A DNA stretch of 64,000 nucleotides from Arthrobacter sp. ISL-72 (GCF_018613755.1 NZ_JAGGPP010000004.1:124001-188000); one strand, 5' to 3'; counted from the stretch's first letter, positions 9,347 through 20,096 are shown. Notes: generated from the sequence alone by a model not told the origin. Made by a program: numbers and translations.

Positions 9347-10483
9347 TCAGATTCCGGAGTACGGGGATACGACGACGTCGACCCGCTGGAATTCCTTCAG
9401 GTCCGAATAGCCCGTGGTAGCCATGGAGCGGCGCAGGGCGCCGATCAGGTTGGACGTGCCGTTGGTGTGGTGGCCGGGTCCGAAGAGGACCTCCTCAAGC
9501 GGGCCGACGGTGCCGACGTTGACCCTGTCGCCGCGCGGCAGTTCCAGGTGGTGGGCTTCCTGCCCCCAGTGCCAGCCCTTGCCGGGCGCTTCTTCAGCCC
9601 TGGCCAGCGCGCTGCCGAGCATGACGGCGTCGGCGCCCATGGCGATGGCCTTGACGATGTCACCTGAAGAGCCCATGCCGCCGTCGGCGATGACGTGGAC
9701 GTACCGTCCGCCCGACTCGTCCATGTAGTCGCGCCGGGCCGCGGCGACGTCGGAAATCGCCGATGCCATGGGCGAGTGGATGCCGAGGGCGCGGCGGGTG
9801 GTGGTTGTTGCGCCGCCACCGAAGCCCACCAGCACGCCGGCGGCGCCGGTGCGCATAAGGTGCAGGGCCGGGGTGTAGCCGGCGGCGCCTCCGACGATCA
9901 CAGGGACGTCGAGCTCATAGATGAACTGCTTGAGGTTCAGCGGTTCATGGTCCTTGGAGACGTGCTCGGCGGAGACGGTGGTTCCCCGGATGACGAAGAT
10001 GTCGACGCCGGCCGCCACGACGGTCTTGTAGTGCTCCTGCGTGCGCTGCGGGGTGAGCGAGCCGGCAACGGTCACGCCTGCGGCGCGCATCTCGGCCAGG
10101 CGGGACGTGATAAGTTCCGGCTGGATCGGGGCCTGGTACAGCTCCTGCATCCGGCGGGTGACGGTCGGGCTATTGGTCTCGTCCTCCAGCGCCCCGATCT
10201 GGTCAAGCACGGACTGCGGGTCCTCATACCGGGTCCAGAGCCCTTCGAGGTCCAGCACGCCGAGCCCGCCGAGGCGGCCCAGGGCAATGGCGGTCTCGGG
10301 CGACATCGCCGAGTCCATGGGCGCGGCAATAACAGGCATGTCGAACTTGTAGGCATCTATCTGCCACGAGACCGAAACGTCCTTCGGATCACGCGTACGA
10401 CGGTTGGGGACGATCGCGATGTCATCCAGGGAGTAGGCACGACGCCCACGCTTGCCACGGCCAATCTCAATCTCATAAGTCAC
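9347..10483 (-). CDS. guaB3: GuaB3 family IMP dehydrogenase-related protein
   Basis: A 378-residue TIM-barrel protein of the IMPDH/GMP reductase superfamily that lacks CBS domains, as expected for the actinobacterial GuaB3 group. The N-terminal DDIAIVPNRRTRD, the segment PVIAAPMDSAMSPE and the phosphate-binding stretch ADGGMGSSGDIVKA are conserved. The loop that in IMPDH and GMP reductase carries the catalytic Cys (GSxCTTR) reads GGGATTTTRRAL here, and the whole protein contains no cysteine. It therefore cannot use the usual thioimidate mechanism, and its reaction is uncertain. The start is a GTG, 4 bases after the ABC exporter stop, so the two are probably cotranscribed. Confidence 0.9.
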   Translation of the reverse strand: MTYEIEIGRGKRGRRAYSLDDIAIVPNRRTRDPKDVSVSWQIDAYKFDMPVIAAPMDSAMSPETAIALGRLGGLGVLDLEGLWTRYEDPQSVLDQIGALEDETNSPTVTRRMQELYQAPIQPELITSRLAEMRAAGVTVAGSLTPQRTQEHYKTVVAAGVDIFVIRGTTVSAEHVSKDHEPLNLKQFIYELDVPVIVGGAAGYTPALHLMRTGAAGVLVGFGGGATTTTRRALGIHSPMASAISDVAAARRDYMDESGGRYVHVIADGGMGSSGDIVKAIAMGADAVMLGSALARAEEAPGKGWHWGQEAHHLELPRGDRVNVGTVGPLEEVLFGPGHHTNGTSNLIGALRRSMATTGYSDLKEFQRVDVVVSPYSGI

Positions 10484-10487
10484 CGCT

Positions 10488-12464
10488 CTAGGTTATCCCA
10501 GTGTCCCCATCGTCTGGGCCCACGCCGGGCCCACGCCAGCCGGGTTCCCTGGCCGAGCTTGCGAGGTTAGGGGGCTGGTGGGGCGGGTTCCCTGGCCGAG
10601 CTTGCGTGGCTAGGGGGCTGGTGGGGACGGTCAGCTGGGATTCGAACATCCGGAAGTACCGTCCGCGCAGCGCAACCAGCTCCCGGTGGGTGCCCTGTTC
10701 CACGATTCGCCCGTCCTCCAGCATGTAGACGACGTCCGCTTTCTCGATGGTGGCGAGTCGGTGGCTGATCGCGATGATGGTGCTGCTGCGGTCAGCGAAG
10801 AGCCGGGAGAAGATCCGGTGTTCGGCGAGGGCGTCGATGGCCGACGTCGGCTCGTCCATGACCATGAAGGTGGCGTTGCGGTAGAAGTTCCTGGCCATCG
10901 CGAGCCTCTGCCACTGGCCGCCGCTCAGTCCGCTCCCCTTGCGGCCCCGGGGATCCTCCATCCAGTTGCTGACGTGGTTGTCCAGCCCGTTGGGCAGCTT
11001 GTTGATGAATTCCAGGGCTTCGGCGTCGGCTGCCGACCGCCGGATCCGCTCATCGTCCCGCGGCGAATCGACGTCGCCGAAGAGAATGTTCTCCGCCGCG
11101 GTGGCGAACTCGTACTTGAGGAATTCCTGGCTCAGCACCGCCAGGTGACGGTGCCAGGACTTGACGTCGACGGCGGCGAGGTCGACGTCGTCGAGCATCA
11201 CCTGTCCTGAATCGGGGCGGTAGAGGCCGGCCAGGATTCGGATCAGGGTGGACTTGCCGGCACCGTTCTCACCCACGATGGCGATGTGCTGGCCCTCGCG
11301 GATGGTCAGGCTGATGCCGCGGATCACCTCGATGTCGCTGCCTGTATAGGTGAAGCGGATGTCCCGCAGGGCCACCGTACGGGGAGCCTGCAGCAGCGGC
11401 CGGGAGTGGTCGGAGTGCACCGGAAGGGCCATGAACAGCTCGTAGTCCTTGAGGTTGGCCAGGTCCTCGTCGATGGAGCTGAGCGAGGATACGAGGTTGT
11501 TCGCCGTCGACAGCGCCCTGCTGACAATCTGCTGGACGTAAAGGAACTGGCCCACCGGCTGGGCGCGGGCGATGATCTGGCCGACCACCCAAATGAGCGA
11601 GACGACCTCGGCGCCGTACTGCAGCGCATCAGCCGCCAGTTGCTTGGGGATGTACCGCTTCTGGAAATCCAGCCGGCGCTTCTCGTCGGCATCCCGGAGC
11701 CGGGAGCGCAGGTCCATGAGGTACCCGACGATCCCGTACAGGCGCATCTCGGCGATGTGCTGCGGACGCAGCAAATTCGTTTCGATCATCCTCCGCTGGC
11801 GCCGCGAATCCACCTGGGTGTTCCAGTGGGCGATCTGTTCGCGGGAAAGCTTGAACTGCAGGTACACGCTGGGGACAATGGCCACCAGCACGATCACCGC
11901 GATCCACCAGCTCACCAGCAGGAGCGCCCCGACGGCCAGGACCACCGAAACCAGCTGGGTGAAGATCGCGGCGATCCTGTCCAGGACCCGGGCATAGGAA
12001 TCGGAAAACCGCTTCGCGCGGTCGTACAGGTCCACCGTTTCCTTGTCGTCGTACCGCCAGAACTCGAGCGCCAGGAAACGCTCGTACATGAGGTCTCCTA
12101 CGATGGCGCCCACCCTGAAGCTCATGAGCTGCTGGATGTACCGGTCCACGCTGCTGAAGCCGCCCCAGAACAGGCCCAGCGCGGCCGTGATGATCACATA
12201 GGCGATGGCCTGCTGGCCCGCGGCGGCGTCACCGGCGTAGGCGGCCGCCAGGGCGGTGGTGGTGAGGGCCGCGAAGTAGGTGGTGACCAGGGGCAGCAGG
12301 GCCGAGATCAGCGAACCCACCACCTTCATGACCACGGCCACCGGTGAGGCACGGAAACTCACCCGCAGCACCTGCGCCACTGCCCGGGCATAAGGCCGCA
12401 GGGCCAGCCTCCGCTGAGGGTCCCGTTTCGGGTTCAGCTCGGCGGGATGGCGTGGTTGGGACAT
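10488..12464 (-). CDS. ABC exporter, fused permease and ATP-binding protein
   Basis: A 658-residue half-transporter with an N-terminal exporter membrane domain (about residues 30-340) followed by the ATPase. Walker A is GENGAGKST, the signature LSGGQWQRLAMAR, Walker B FMVMDEPTS, and the switch His lies in ISHRLATI. The substrate cannot be told from sequence. It presumably works as a homodimer, as no partner half-transporter is adjacent. The last 40 or so residues are low-complexity and are encoded by a 43-bp tandem repeat read in two frames, so the native C-terminus has probably been replaced. guaB3 follows after 4 bases. Confidence 0.92.
   Translation of the reverse strand: MSQPRHPAELNPKRDPQRRLALRPYARAVAQVLRVSFRASPVAVVMKVVGSLISALLPLVTTYFAALTTTALAAAYAGDAAAGQQAIAYVIITAALGLFWGGFSSVDRYIQQLMSFRVGAIVGDLMYERFLALEFWRYDDKETVDLYDRAKRFSDSYARVLDRIAAIFTQLVSVVLAVGALLLVSWWIAVIVLVAIVPSVYLQFKLSREQIAHWNTQVDSRRQRRMIETNLLRPQHIAEMRLYGIVGYLMDLRSRLRDADEKRRLDFQKRYIPKQLAADALQYGAEVVSLIWVVGQIIARAQPVGQFLYVQQIVSRALSTANNLVSSLSSIDEDLANLKDYELFMALPVHSDHSRPLLQAPRTVALRDIRFTYTGSDIEVIRGISLTIREGQHIAIVGENGAGKSTLIRILAGLYRPDSGQVMLDDVDLAAVDVKSWHRHLAVLSQEFLKYEFATAAENILFGDVDSPRDDERIRRSAADAEALEFINKLPNGLDNHVSNWMEDPRGRKGSGLSGGQWQRLAMARNFYRNATFMVMDEPTSAIDALAEHRIFSRLFADRSSTIIAISHRLATIEKADVVYMLEDGRIVEQGTHRELVALRGRYFRMFESQLTVPTSPLATQARPGNPPHQPPNLASSAREPGWRGPGVGPDDGDTGIT
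10541..10626. repeat. 43-bp direct tandem repeat, two copies, inside the 3' end of the ABC gene
   Basis: Units 10541-10583 and 10584-10626 begin CGGGTTCCCTGGCCGAGCTT and differ at only two bases. Because 43 is not a multiple of 3, the copies are read in different frames within the ABC exporter gene. The unit looks like a dispersed intergenic element rather than native coding sequence. Confidence 0.85.
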
Positions 12465-12494
12465 AGCTACAGCCTAGTTCCGTGCACAGACACA

Positions 12495-12528
12495 AACAGA
12501 CCGTGGGGACAATTCCCCACGGCCTGTT
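12495..12528 (-). terminator. Intrinsic terminator after guaB
   Basis: CCGTGGGG and CCCCACGG form the core stem, extended by AACAG and CTGTT. On the minus strand it is followed by TCTGTTTGTG. It lies between guaB and the ABC exporter gene. Confidence 0.55.
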
Positions 12529-12561
12529 GGGACACGTTCTGAGTGCAGAAAACCCGGACGC

Positions 12562-14136
<1,575 letters not shown>

Positions 14137-14276
14137 TCATTACGGGACTGGCCTGTGCAGATGGTGATGCAGGGCGGGGTGCCTTGATGCGGAAGTATTG
14201 AATAAATTCTAGAACCTTGGCGGCGATCCCCATATTCCGGAGCGGTAATGTGAGGAACCGCACGCGCGGCTGAAAC

Positions 14277-14298
14277 ACCGGGCGGACGTACGCCCGGT
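14277..14298 (-). terminator. Hairpin overlapping the stop codon of acyltransferase 1
   Basis: ACCGGGCG and CGCCCGGT enclose a 6-base loop, and the stem begins inside the TGA stop codon. GTTTC follows on the minus strand. Confidence 0.45.
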
Positions 14299-16355
14299 CA
14301 GACCCAGCCGGTGGCGGCCAGCAGCCGCTTCTCGAACATCGGAATCATGCTCTGCACATAGGTCTTGGTCAGGTGGTTGTCGTCCTTATAGACGTACACG
14401 TTTCCCACCACTGCCGGACAGATCCCGTCCGCGCAGATGAAGTCGCTGAGGTCCATCAGGTGCAGGCCCTCCACCTTGCCGCGGTAGGCGTCCAGGGGCG
14501 AGGAGGCGGCAAGCGATTCGCTTAATGGCCGGTTGCATTCGGCCGCGTCAGCGCCCTTCCTTTGCACGCACTCCGGAATATTGAATCCGAACCGCGGGTT
14601 GTCCCGGACGCCGATGACGTCCATTCCGGCGTCGGTGAAGGGCTTGATGCCCTCGAGGTAGCCGGGAACTTCCGTCTCGAACGGCGCTTCTTTATGCGTC
14701 AGGGACGCAACGGTGAATACGGCATCAGGCTTGTGTTCGAGCACATATTGCGCACTGGCCTTGTTGAAGGCGTTGCATTCTTCGTTGCGTTCGGCCGACT
14801 CGGCCCCGAAGCGGCAGTTCCCCTTCAGCAGGGTGACCACTTCCCAGCCGTGTTCCTTGGCGATCGGCCCCAGCGCTGCCATGTACTGCTGCGCATGGGA
14901 ATCGCCCAGCACCACGATCCGCTTGGTGACGGTTTCCGGTTTGGTGTTCTGCAGGCAGCCGGACAGCAGCGGATCGGCGGGCACGTTGGCGTCGGTGCAG
15001 AGGCCGTCGATGTCCGCCCATTCATGTTCCATGGCGGCCGGCGCCGGGATGATCCTCGCTTCCGGCGTCGGTTTTCCCACGTTTTCCGGAGTGAGGGCGG
15101 CGGCACCCGGGGTCAGTTCCCTGGGCTGCGCCGCGGCGGCTGCTTCGTCCGCGGTCAGTTGGGTCTGCCAGAGGGACACCGGCCCTGCCAGCAGCGCTCC
15201 GCAGGCGGCGATGACGACGGCGTTCCGCCAGACCCGCCGCTGGGGCCAGTGCCAGTCGCGCAGCGGCTTTTCCACGAAGCGGGTTGTGAGGACAGCCATG
15301 ACTACGGAAGCGGTCACGATCGCGAGTCCCTGGACCAGGTTTGGCGAGACAATGCCTGTGCCGGCGAGGGCAAGCACCAGCAGCGGCCAGTGCCACAGAT
15401 ACAGCGCATAGGAATTGTCGCCGAGGGAAACGAGGGGCTTCCAGCTCAGCAGCCGGTCGGCACCGAAGCGGCTGCCGCTTTGGCCGGCCACGATGATGGC
15501 CGCAGCGGCCAGTGTGGGCCACAGCGCCACGAACCCGGGAAAGGACCGGTCCACGGTCAGCAGCAGGCCGCAGGACACCATGGCCGCCACGCCGGTCCAG
15601 CCGAGGATGACGCGAAGGATTTTCCCCGGCTTCAGGTACGGAAGGGCGAGCGCCAGGAGGGAGCCCAGCGCGAACTCCCACAGCCTGGTGCGGGTGTCAA
15701 AGTAGGCGTAGGCCTGGTTGGTGGCGGTCTGGTCGATGGAGTACGCCAGCGACACCGCGAAGATCGCACCGAAGGCAAGGGCCAGCAGCATCCGGTAGCT
15801 GACGGCAGGCCGGCGCAGCACCCGGTGCAGCACTGCTGCTCCCGCAAACACCAGTGGCCACAGAATAAAGACCTGCCCCTGGATGGACAGCGACCAGAAG
15901 TGCTGGAGGGGGCTGGCCCCCGAGTGGTCCTGGGCGTAGTAGTCAACGGCCGAGTCCGCGAGCAGCCAGTTCTGCCGGTAGAGCAGGGAGGCCCAGGCCT
16001 GCTCCAGCACGTCGGGCCAGCGGCTTTGGGGAAGGATGGCCCAGGTTCCTACCAGGACACCGAGAATAACGACGACGGCGGCCGGCAGAAGCCGCTTGAA
16101 GAGGTGCAGCCAGTGGCTGACGAGCTTAAGGGGATGGCCGCTTTCCACCTTGCGCACGAACGACAGGGTGAGCAGGAACGCGGAGATCAACAGGAAGATG
16201 TCCACACCGCCGGATACCCGGCCCAGCCAGACGTGGTAGGTGACCACCATCAGGACGGCGAGTGCCCGGAGGCCCTGGACCTCGGGGCGGTACCCTTTCC
16301 TGGCTGCCTTGTTTCCGCTGCTTGTTTTGGCTCCGTTGCGTGTTTCCGTCGTCAT
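14298..16355 (-). CDS. Acyltransferase 3 family protein with C-terminal SGNH domain (copy 1)
   Basis: A 685-residue OafA/YrhL-like membrane O-acyltransferase that should transfer acyl groups to an envelope glycan. The N-terminal acyltransferase_3 domain (about residues 20-370) starts YRPEVQGLRALAVLMVVTYH and carries about ten membrane segments. The C-terminal extracytoplasmic SGNH domain has VVLGDSHAQQY and the distal catalytic pair in DDNHLTKTY. The family usually acetylates peptidoglycan, wall polysaccharide or lipids; the target here is unknown. Its ATG overlaps the stop of copy 2 by ATGA. The two proteins are clearly paralogous along their whole length. Confidence 0.92.
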   Translation of the reverse strand: MTTETRNGAKTSSGNKAARKGYRPEVQGLRALAVLMVVTYHVWLGRVSGGVDIFLLISAFLLTLSFVRKVESGHPLKLVSHWLHLFKRLLPAAVVVILGVLVGTWAILPQSRWPDVLEQAWASLLYRQNWLLADSAVDYYAQDHSGASPLQHFWSLSIQGQVFILWPLVFAGAAVLHRVLRRPAVSYRMLLALAFGAIFAVSLAYSIDQTATNQAYAYFDTRTRLWEFALGSLLALALPYLKPGKILRVILGWTGVAAMVSCGLLLTVDRSFPGFVALWPTLAAAAIIVAGQSGSRFGADRLLSWKPLVSLGDNSYALYLWHWPLLVLALAGTGIVSPNLVQGLAIVTASVVMAVLTTRFVEKPLRDWHWPQRRVWRNAVVIAACGALLAGPVSLWQTQLTADEAAAAAQPRELTPGAAALTPENVGKPTPEARIIPAPAAMEHEWADIDGLCTDANVPADPLLSGCLQNTKPETVTKRIVVLGDSHAQQYMAALGPIAKEHGWEVVTLLKGNCRFGAESAERNEECNAFNKASAQYVLEHKPDAVFTVASLTHKEAPFETEVPGYLEGIKPFTDAGMDVIGVRDNPRFGFNIPECVQRKGADAAECNRPLSESLAASSPLDAYRGKVEGLHLMDLSDFICADGICPAVVGNVYVYKDDNHLTKTYVQSMIPMFEKRLLAATGWV

Positions 16356-18403
16356 TGGTCCTTCCAGCCCGTCGCCTCCATGAACCGTTCCTCGAATATC
16401 GGAGTGAGGGTCTTCATGTAGGTCGCGGTTGGGTGGTTGTCGTCAAGGTAGGCGATGACGTTTCCGATCACCGCCGGGCAGGTGTCCGTGTCCCCCGGGC
16501 AAAAGTAATCCGAGAAATCCAGGTTCTTCACACTGGGGTAGGCGTTGGCCGGAGACTCCCCGGCGTAGGCATTGGTGCGCGGGACAGCGCAGGCGGCTTC
16601 GTCGTCGGCATGCTGGGCCAGGCATTCGGGCACGGAGCCGGGGAAACGCGGGGTGTCCCGGACCGAGACCACGGGAATACTGTTTCCGGCGACGCTTTGG
16701 AGCATGTCCGCCCAGCCCGGATCCATGTATTCAGTTCCGCCTTCGCCGTGGCCCACGCGCGTGCTGGTGGTGAAAATAAGGTCGGGCTGGATCTTGGCGA
16801 TTTCCGCTGAGACTGCTTTGTTGAAGTCCACGCAATTCCCGGGAACTTCCGCGTCCTCACCCTGGGTGACCGGGCACAGGGCCTTAACGTAGGTCACCAC
16901 CGACCAGTGGTGCCGCTTGGCCAGTTCCATCACCGGCGTGGCCCAGACGCCGGCATGGGAACTTCCCCACACCACGATCGTCTTCACGGGCGACTCCACC
17001 TCACCGTTGGTGCAGCGGATGCCGTCCGGGTCATGGAAGCCCTGGCATCCGCCGGGGAAATCCGCCCAGTCGCTGCCCGCATCAGCCAGGTCCGGCAGGA
17101 GGACTGCGTCTGCCGCCGCCTTCCCTGAATAACCGGGCATCAGGCTCCTGGCGCCGGGATTGTTGTATTCAGCCTGGGCCATGGCGGCGTCCGCCTGCAT
17201 TTGGATCCCTTGCCTGGCACCCGCGAGCGAGCCTGCCGCGAGCGCGGCCACCATGGCGATCGAAATGAACGCACGGCGACGGTTGACCTCCGGCCAGCTC
17301 CATTCGCGCCATGGCTTCTCGATGAACCGGGTGGTGACGTACGCGAGCGCCAACGAAACGACAATGATGACCGTGCCGGAAATGGGCCCGGCGTGGTCCT
17401 TGCCCGTGGCGGCAAGGGCGATGACCAGGACGGGCCAGTGCCAGAGGTACAGGGCGTACGAGTTGTCCCCCAGCCGGACCAATAGTGCGGCGCTGAGGAT
17501 CCGGTCGGCCCCGATCCGGCTGCCGGTTTGCCCGGCGACAATGACGCAGGCCGCGGCGAGGGTGGGCCACAGCGCGGCCACACCGGGAAACGCGGCCTGG
17601 ACATTGAGCAGGATTCCGCAGCTGAGCATGGCCACCACACCCAGCCATCCAAGGAGGATCCGGCCGGTCCGGGGAATCCGGAAGCCGGGGAGGATCAGTG
17701 CCACGAGTGTGCCCAGGGCGAATTCCCACAGGCGTGCGCCGGTATCAAAGTAGGCCTGTGCCTGGTTGGTGAGGGTGAAGACAATCGAGAAGACCAGGGA
17801 CGCCAGGAAAATGGCGGCGAAGATGTAGCAGAGCAGGATCCGGTAATGCAGCCGGTACCGCCTGGCAATGAGGGCAGCGCCGGCAAAGATCAGCGGCCAC
17901 AGGATGAAGACCTGCCCTTGGATGGACAGGGACCAGAAATGCTGGAACGGGCTGGCGATGCTGTGGTCCGTGGCGTAGTAGTCCGTTGCCTGCGACTGCA
18001 ACAGCCGGTTTTCGGCGTAGAACAGCGAGGCCCAGCCTTCGGAGATGATTCCGAGCCAGCGGGTGCGGGGCAGGAACAGATAGCTCGCTACGAGGACGGC
18101 GATGATCACGGTTACGGCCGCCGGCAGCAGGCGCCGGAACAGGTGCAGCCAGTGCTTGATCAGGGCCATCGGCCTGCCCTGTTCGTACCGGCCCACAAAC
18201 TGCAGGGTCATGAGGAATGCCGAGATCAGCAGGAACACGTCAACGCCGCCGGATACGCGTCCGAACCAGATGTGGTACGTGACCACCATGAGGACGGCCA
18301 AGGACCGAAGGCCCTGGATTTCGGGCCGGAACTTCGATTGCCGGTTCGCTTCCGCGCCAGAGCCGCTACGGCGCGGCGAGGCCAGGGCTCTCGCTACAGA
18401 CAT
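16352..18403 (-). CDS. Acyltransferase 3 family protein with C-terminal SGNH domain (copy 2)
   Basis: A 683-residue paralogue of the gene just downstream, same architecture: FRPEIQGLRSLAVLMVVTYH opens the membrane acyltransferase domain and the SGNH domain is C-terminal. Here the nucleophile block reads VVWGSSHAGVW, with Ser in place of the Asp of GDSH, while the distal DDNHPTATY is retained. The start at 18403 is preferred because GAGGGG lies about 7 bases upstream; a longer frame begins at 18439. The stop overlaps the next start, so the pair is translationally coupled. Tandem duplication with divergence of acceptor or donor specificity is the simplest reading. Confidence 0.9.
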   Translation of the reverse strand: MSVARALASPRRSGSGAEANRQSKFRPEIQGLRSLAVLMVVTYHIWFGRVSGGVDVFLLISAFLMTLQFVGRYEQGRPMALIKHWLHLFRRLLPAAVTVIIAVLVASYLFLPRTRWLGIISEGWASLFYAENRLLQSQATDYYATDHSIASPFQHFWSLSIQGQVFILWPLIFAGAALIARRYRLHYRILLCYIFAAIFLASLVFSIVFTLTNQAQAYFDTGARLWEFALGTLVALILPGFRIPRTGRILLGWLGVVAMLSCGILLNVQAAFPGVAALWPTLAAACVIVAGQTGSRIGADRILSAALLVRLGDNSYALYLWHWPVLVIALAATGKDHAGPISGTVIIVVSLALAYVTTRFIEKPWREWSWPEVNRRRAFISIAMVAALAAGSLAGARQGIQMQADAAMAQAEYNNPGARSLMPGYSGKAAADAVLLPDLADAGSDWADFPGGCQGFHDPDGIRCTNGEVESPVKTIVVWGSSHAGVWATPVMELAKRHHWSVVTYVKALCPVTQGEDAEVPGNCVDFNKAVSAEIAKIQPDLIFTTSTRVGHGEGGTEYMDPGWADMLQSVAGNSIPVVSVRDTPRFPGSVPECLAQHADDEAACAVPRTNAYAGESPANAYPSVKNLDFSDYFCPGDTDTCPAVIGNVIAYLDDNHPTATYMKTLTPIFEERFMEATGWKDQ

Positions 18404-18536
18404 AGAAAAACCCCTCAGGCGGACAACCAAAGCATCCATGTTATCGAATCGTAATTTTCAACGCGAATCGCCGGCGCCGGCGAACATGTCCCCCGCCTCC
18501 CATTAATGCACTGCAAGCTGGGAGTTTCCAGAACCG

Positions 18537-19625
18537 CTAAGCCGGCGACGCGGCAGGAATCCTTCCGGCCAGGTACCGTGCGTCGCGGCACGAGCCCGGC
18601 AGGGTTGCCGATGCCGCCGCGTACATGAATTCCTCGCCCAGGAAGAACAATCCGGGCATGTCGGTGGAAACGCCGCGGTGTTGCCGGGGGCGCCCGTTGC
18701 CGTCGAATACCTGCGGTTCGATCCAGTCAAAGGATTCGCGATAGCCGGTGCACCAGATCACGTTGGACACTTCGAGAGGGGTGCCCGCGACCACCGGTTT
18801 TCCGTCCTGAACGCCGGTCACGCGCGGAACGAACTCGACGCCGGCGGCAGCCAGGTCTTTTTGCTTCGTACGGATCAGCGGGTGGGCATGGGCCAGCATG
18901 TGCGGCGCCGCTTTTCTTCCCAGCGGATTGTCCACGGTAAGGACATGCAGACCCAGGAAGCGCACGACTGGCAGGACAAAGCGCGCCGCCGTCCGTCCGT
19001 GACGCACGGGAAGCTCACCGCCGGGTTTGCCGGCCACCAGCGTGGAGTGGGTGCCGCTCACTTCCAGGGCAATTTCCGCTCCTGAGTTCCCCAGGCCTAC
19101 CACGAGCACCGGGCCAGGCTGCAGTTGCCCTGGATTCCGGTAACGGCTGGAATGGAGCTGGGTGATGGAGGGCGAAAGGCCTGAGGCAAAGTCCGGAAAC
19201 CTGGGTGCCTGCGTGGAACCGGTGGCCACCACGACATTGCGGGCTACCCACCGGCGGCCGTCCGAGGAGGCAACGAAGCGTCCCTCCTCGTGCCGCAGCT
19301 TTTCGACCCTGACGCCGGTCCGGACCGGAAGGTCGAACCTGGCGGCATAGGCTTCAAGGTAGTTAGCGAGCTCGTCCTTGGCCGGAAATGACAACCCGTC
19401 TCCCGGGAACGGCAGCCCGGGGAGGCCATCATACTTCGCCGGGGTGAACAGCCGGAGGGTGTCCCAGCGCAGCCGCCACGCGTCCCCGATCCGCGGGTTG
19501 GCATCCAGGATCAGGAATCCCCTGCCCTGTCCCTTGAGGTAGTGACCCATGGCCAGGCCGGCCTGTCCCCCTCCGATCACCAGTGTGTCGAGGACTTCTG
19601 CCGCGGGGTCGTTCATGCCGTTCAT
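18537..19625 (-). CDS. Flavin-dependent monooxygenase/oxidoreductase (FMO-like)
   Basis: A 362-residue two-dinucleotide-fold flavoprotein. The FAD site is near residue 15 (LVIGGGQAGLAMGHYL) followed by GDAWRLRWDTLRLFTP. The NADPH fold is near residue 165 (VLVVGLGNSGAEIALEV). The ATGSTQAPRFP linker is typical of YhhA/CzcO-like and FMO-related proteins. The substrate cannot be predicted. Its start overlaps the stop of the small membrane protein upstream by 4 bases, so the two are coupled and likely share a function. A putative TPR/LuxR regulator lies just upstream on the same strand. Confidence 0.85.
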   Translation of the reverse strand: MNGMNDPAAEVLDTLVIGGGQAGLAMGHYLKGQGRGFLILDANPRIGDAWRLRWDTLRLFTPAKYDGLPGLPFPGDGLSFPAKDELANYLEAYAARFDLPVRTGVRVEKLRHEEGRFVASSDGRRWVARNVVVATGSTQAPRFPDFASGLSPSITQLHSSRYRNPGQLQPGPVLVVGLGNSGAEIALEVSGTHSTLVAGKPGGELPVRHGRTAARFVLPVVRFLGLHVLTVDNPLGRKAAPHMLAHAHPLIRTKQKDLAAAGVEFVPRVTGVQDGKPVVAGTPLEVSNVIWCTGYRESFDWIEPQVFDGNGRPRQHRGVSTDMPGLFFLGEEFMYAAASATLPGSCRDARYLAGRIPAASPA

Positions 19626-20002
19626 TGTGGTGCCTCCTTCTCAGGTGTGTGCTGATTCATAGGCTGAACCTTGGACCCCGCTGGGTGAGCCAGCACCGCG
19701 TGATCCAGCACCGCGTGAGCCAGGGCCGGGCCCTCACCGGGCGATGCGGACCTGAACCGAAGCCACCAGAAGAGCATGAGTGCGGACGCGAGCACGTACA
19801 CCACGTGGAGCAGCCAGATTGGACCCGCCGGCAAGTGGAACACGTACACGGAGTGGACCGCGTTGGCCACATTGCTGAGGACCAGGCTGCCCAGGCTGTA
19901 GGACGCAAGATCCTTCGTCCGTGCGGCCTTGTACAGCATGGGCAGCATTCCTAGGGCAAACAGCACTGTGGAGAAGGTGCCGGCCAGGACGGGAAGGTTC
20001 AT
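19622..20002 (-). CDS. Small membrane protein, PQ-loop/SemiSWEET-like
   Basis: A 126-residue protein with three predicted membrane segments in about the first 80 residues and a hydrophilic tail of about 40. The stretch GMLPMLYKAARTKDLASYS after helix 1 resembles the PQ-loop/SWEET signature (Pro after helix 1, then K-x-K-S-x-x-x-S-like residues). Three-helix SemiSWEETs act as dimeric sugar or small-solute facilitators. The resemblance is by eye only. It overlaps the flavoprotein gene by ATGA, and a transporter-plus-oxidase pair is possible but unproven. Confidence 0.6.
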   Translation of the reverse strand: MNLPVLAGTFSTVLFALGMLPMLYKAARTKDLASYSLGSLVLSNVANAVHSVYVFHLPAGPIWLLHVVYVLASALMLFWWLRFRSASPGEGPALAHAVLDHAVLAHPAGSKVQPMNQHTPEKEAPQ

Positions 20003-20096
20003 GCTTCGACAGTAGGGCCGCGGCCACGGCGGCCGCGTCGGCAGAAATATGCATCTTTCCCGCCGCCTGAGTGGGTGGTTCTATGCAGTCCGGAGA

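Noticed and set aside
7395..9410. 671-codon open frame on the plus strand
   Set aside because: Antisense to glpD and guaB3, with Gly/His/Arg-rich composition and no ribosome site.
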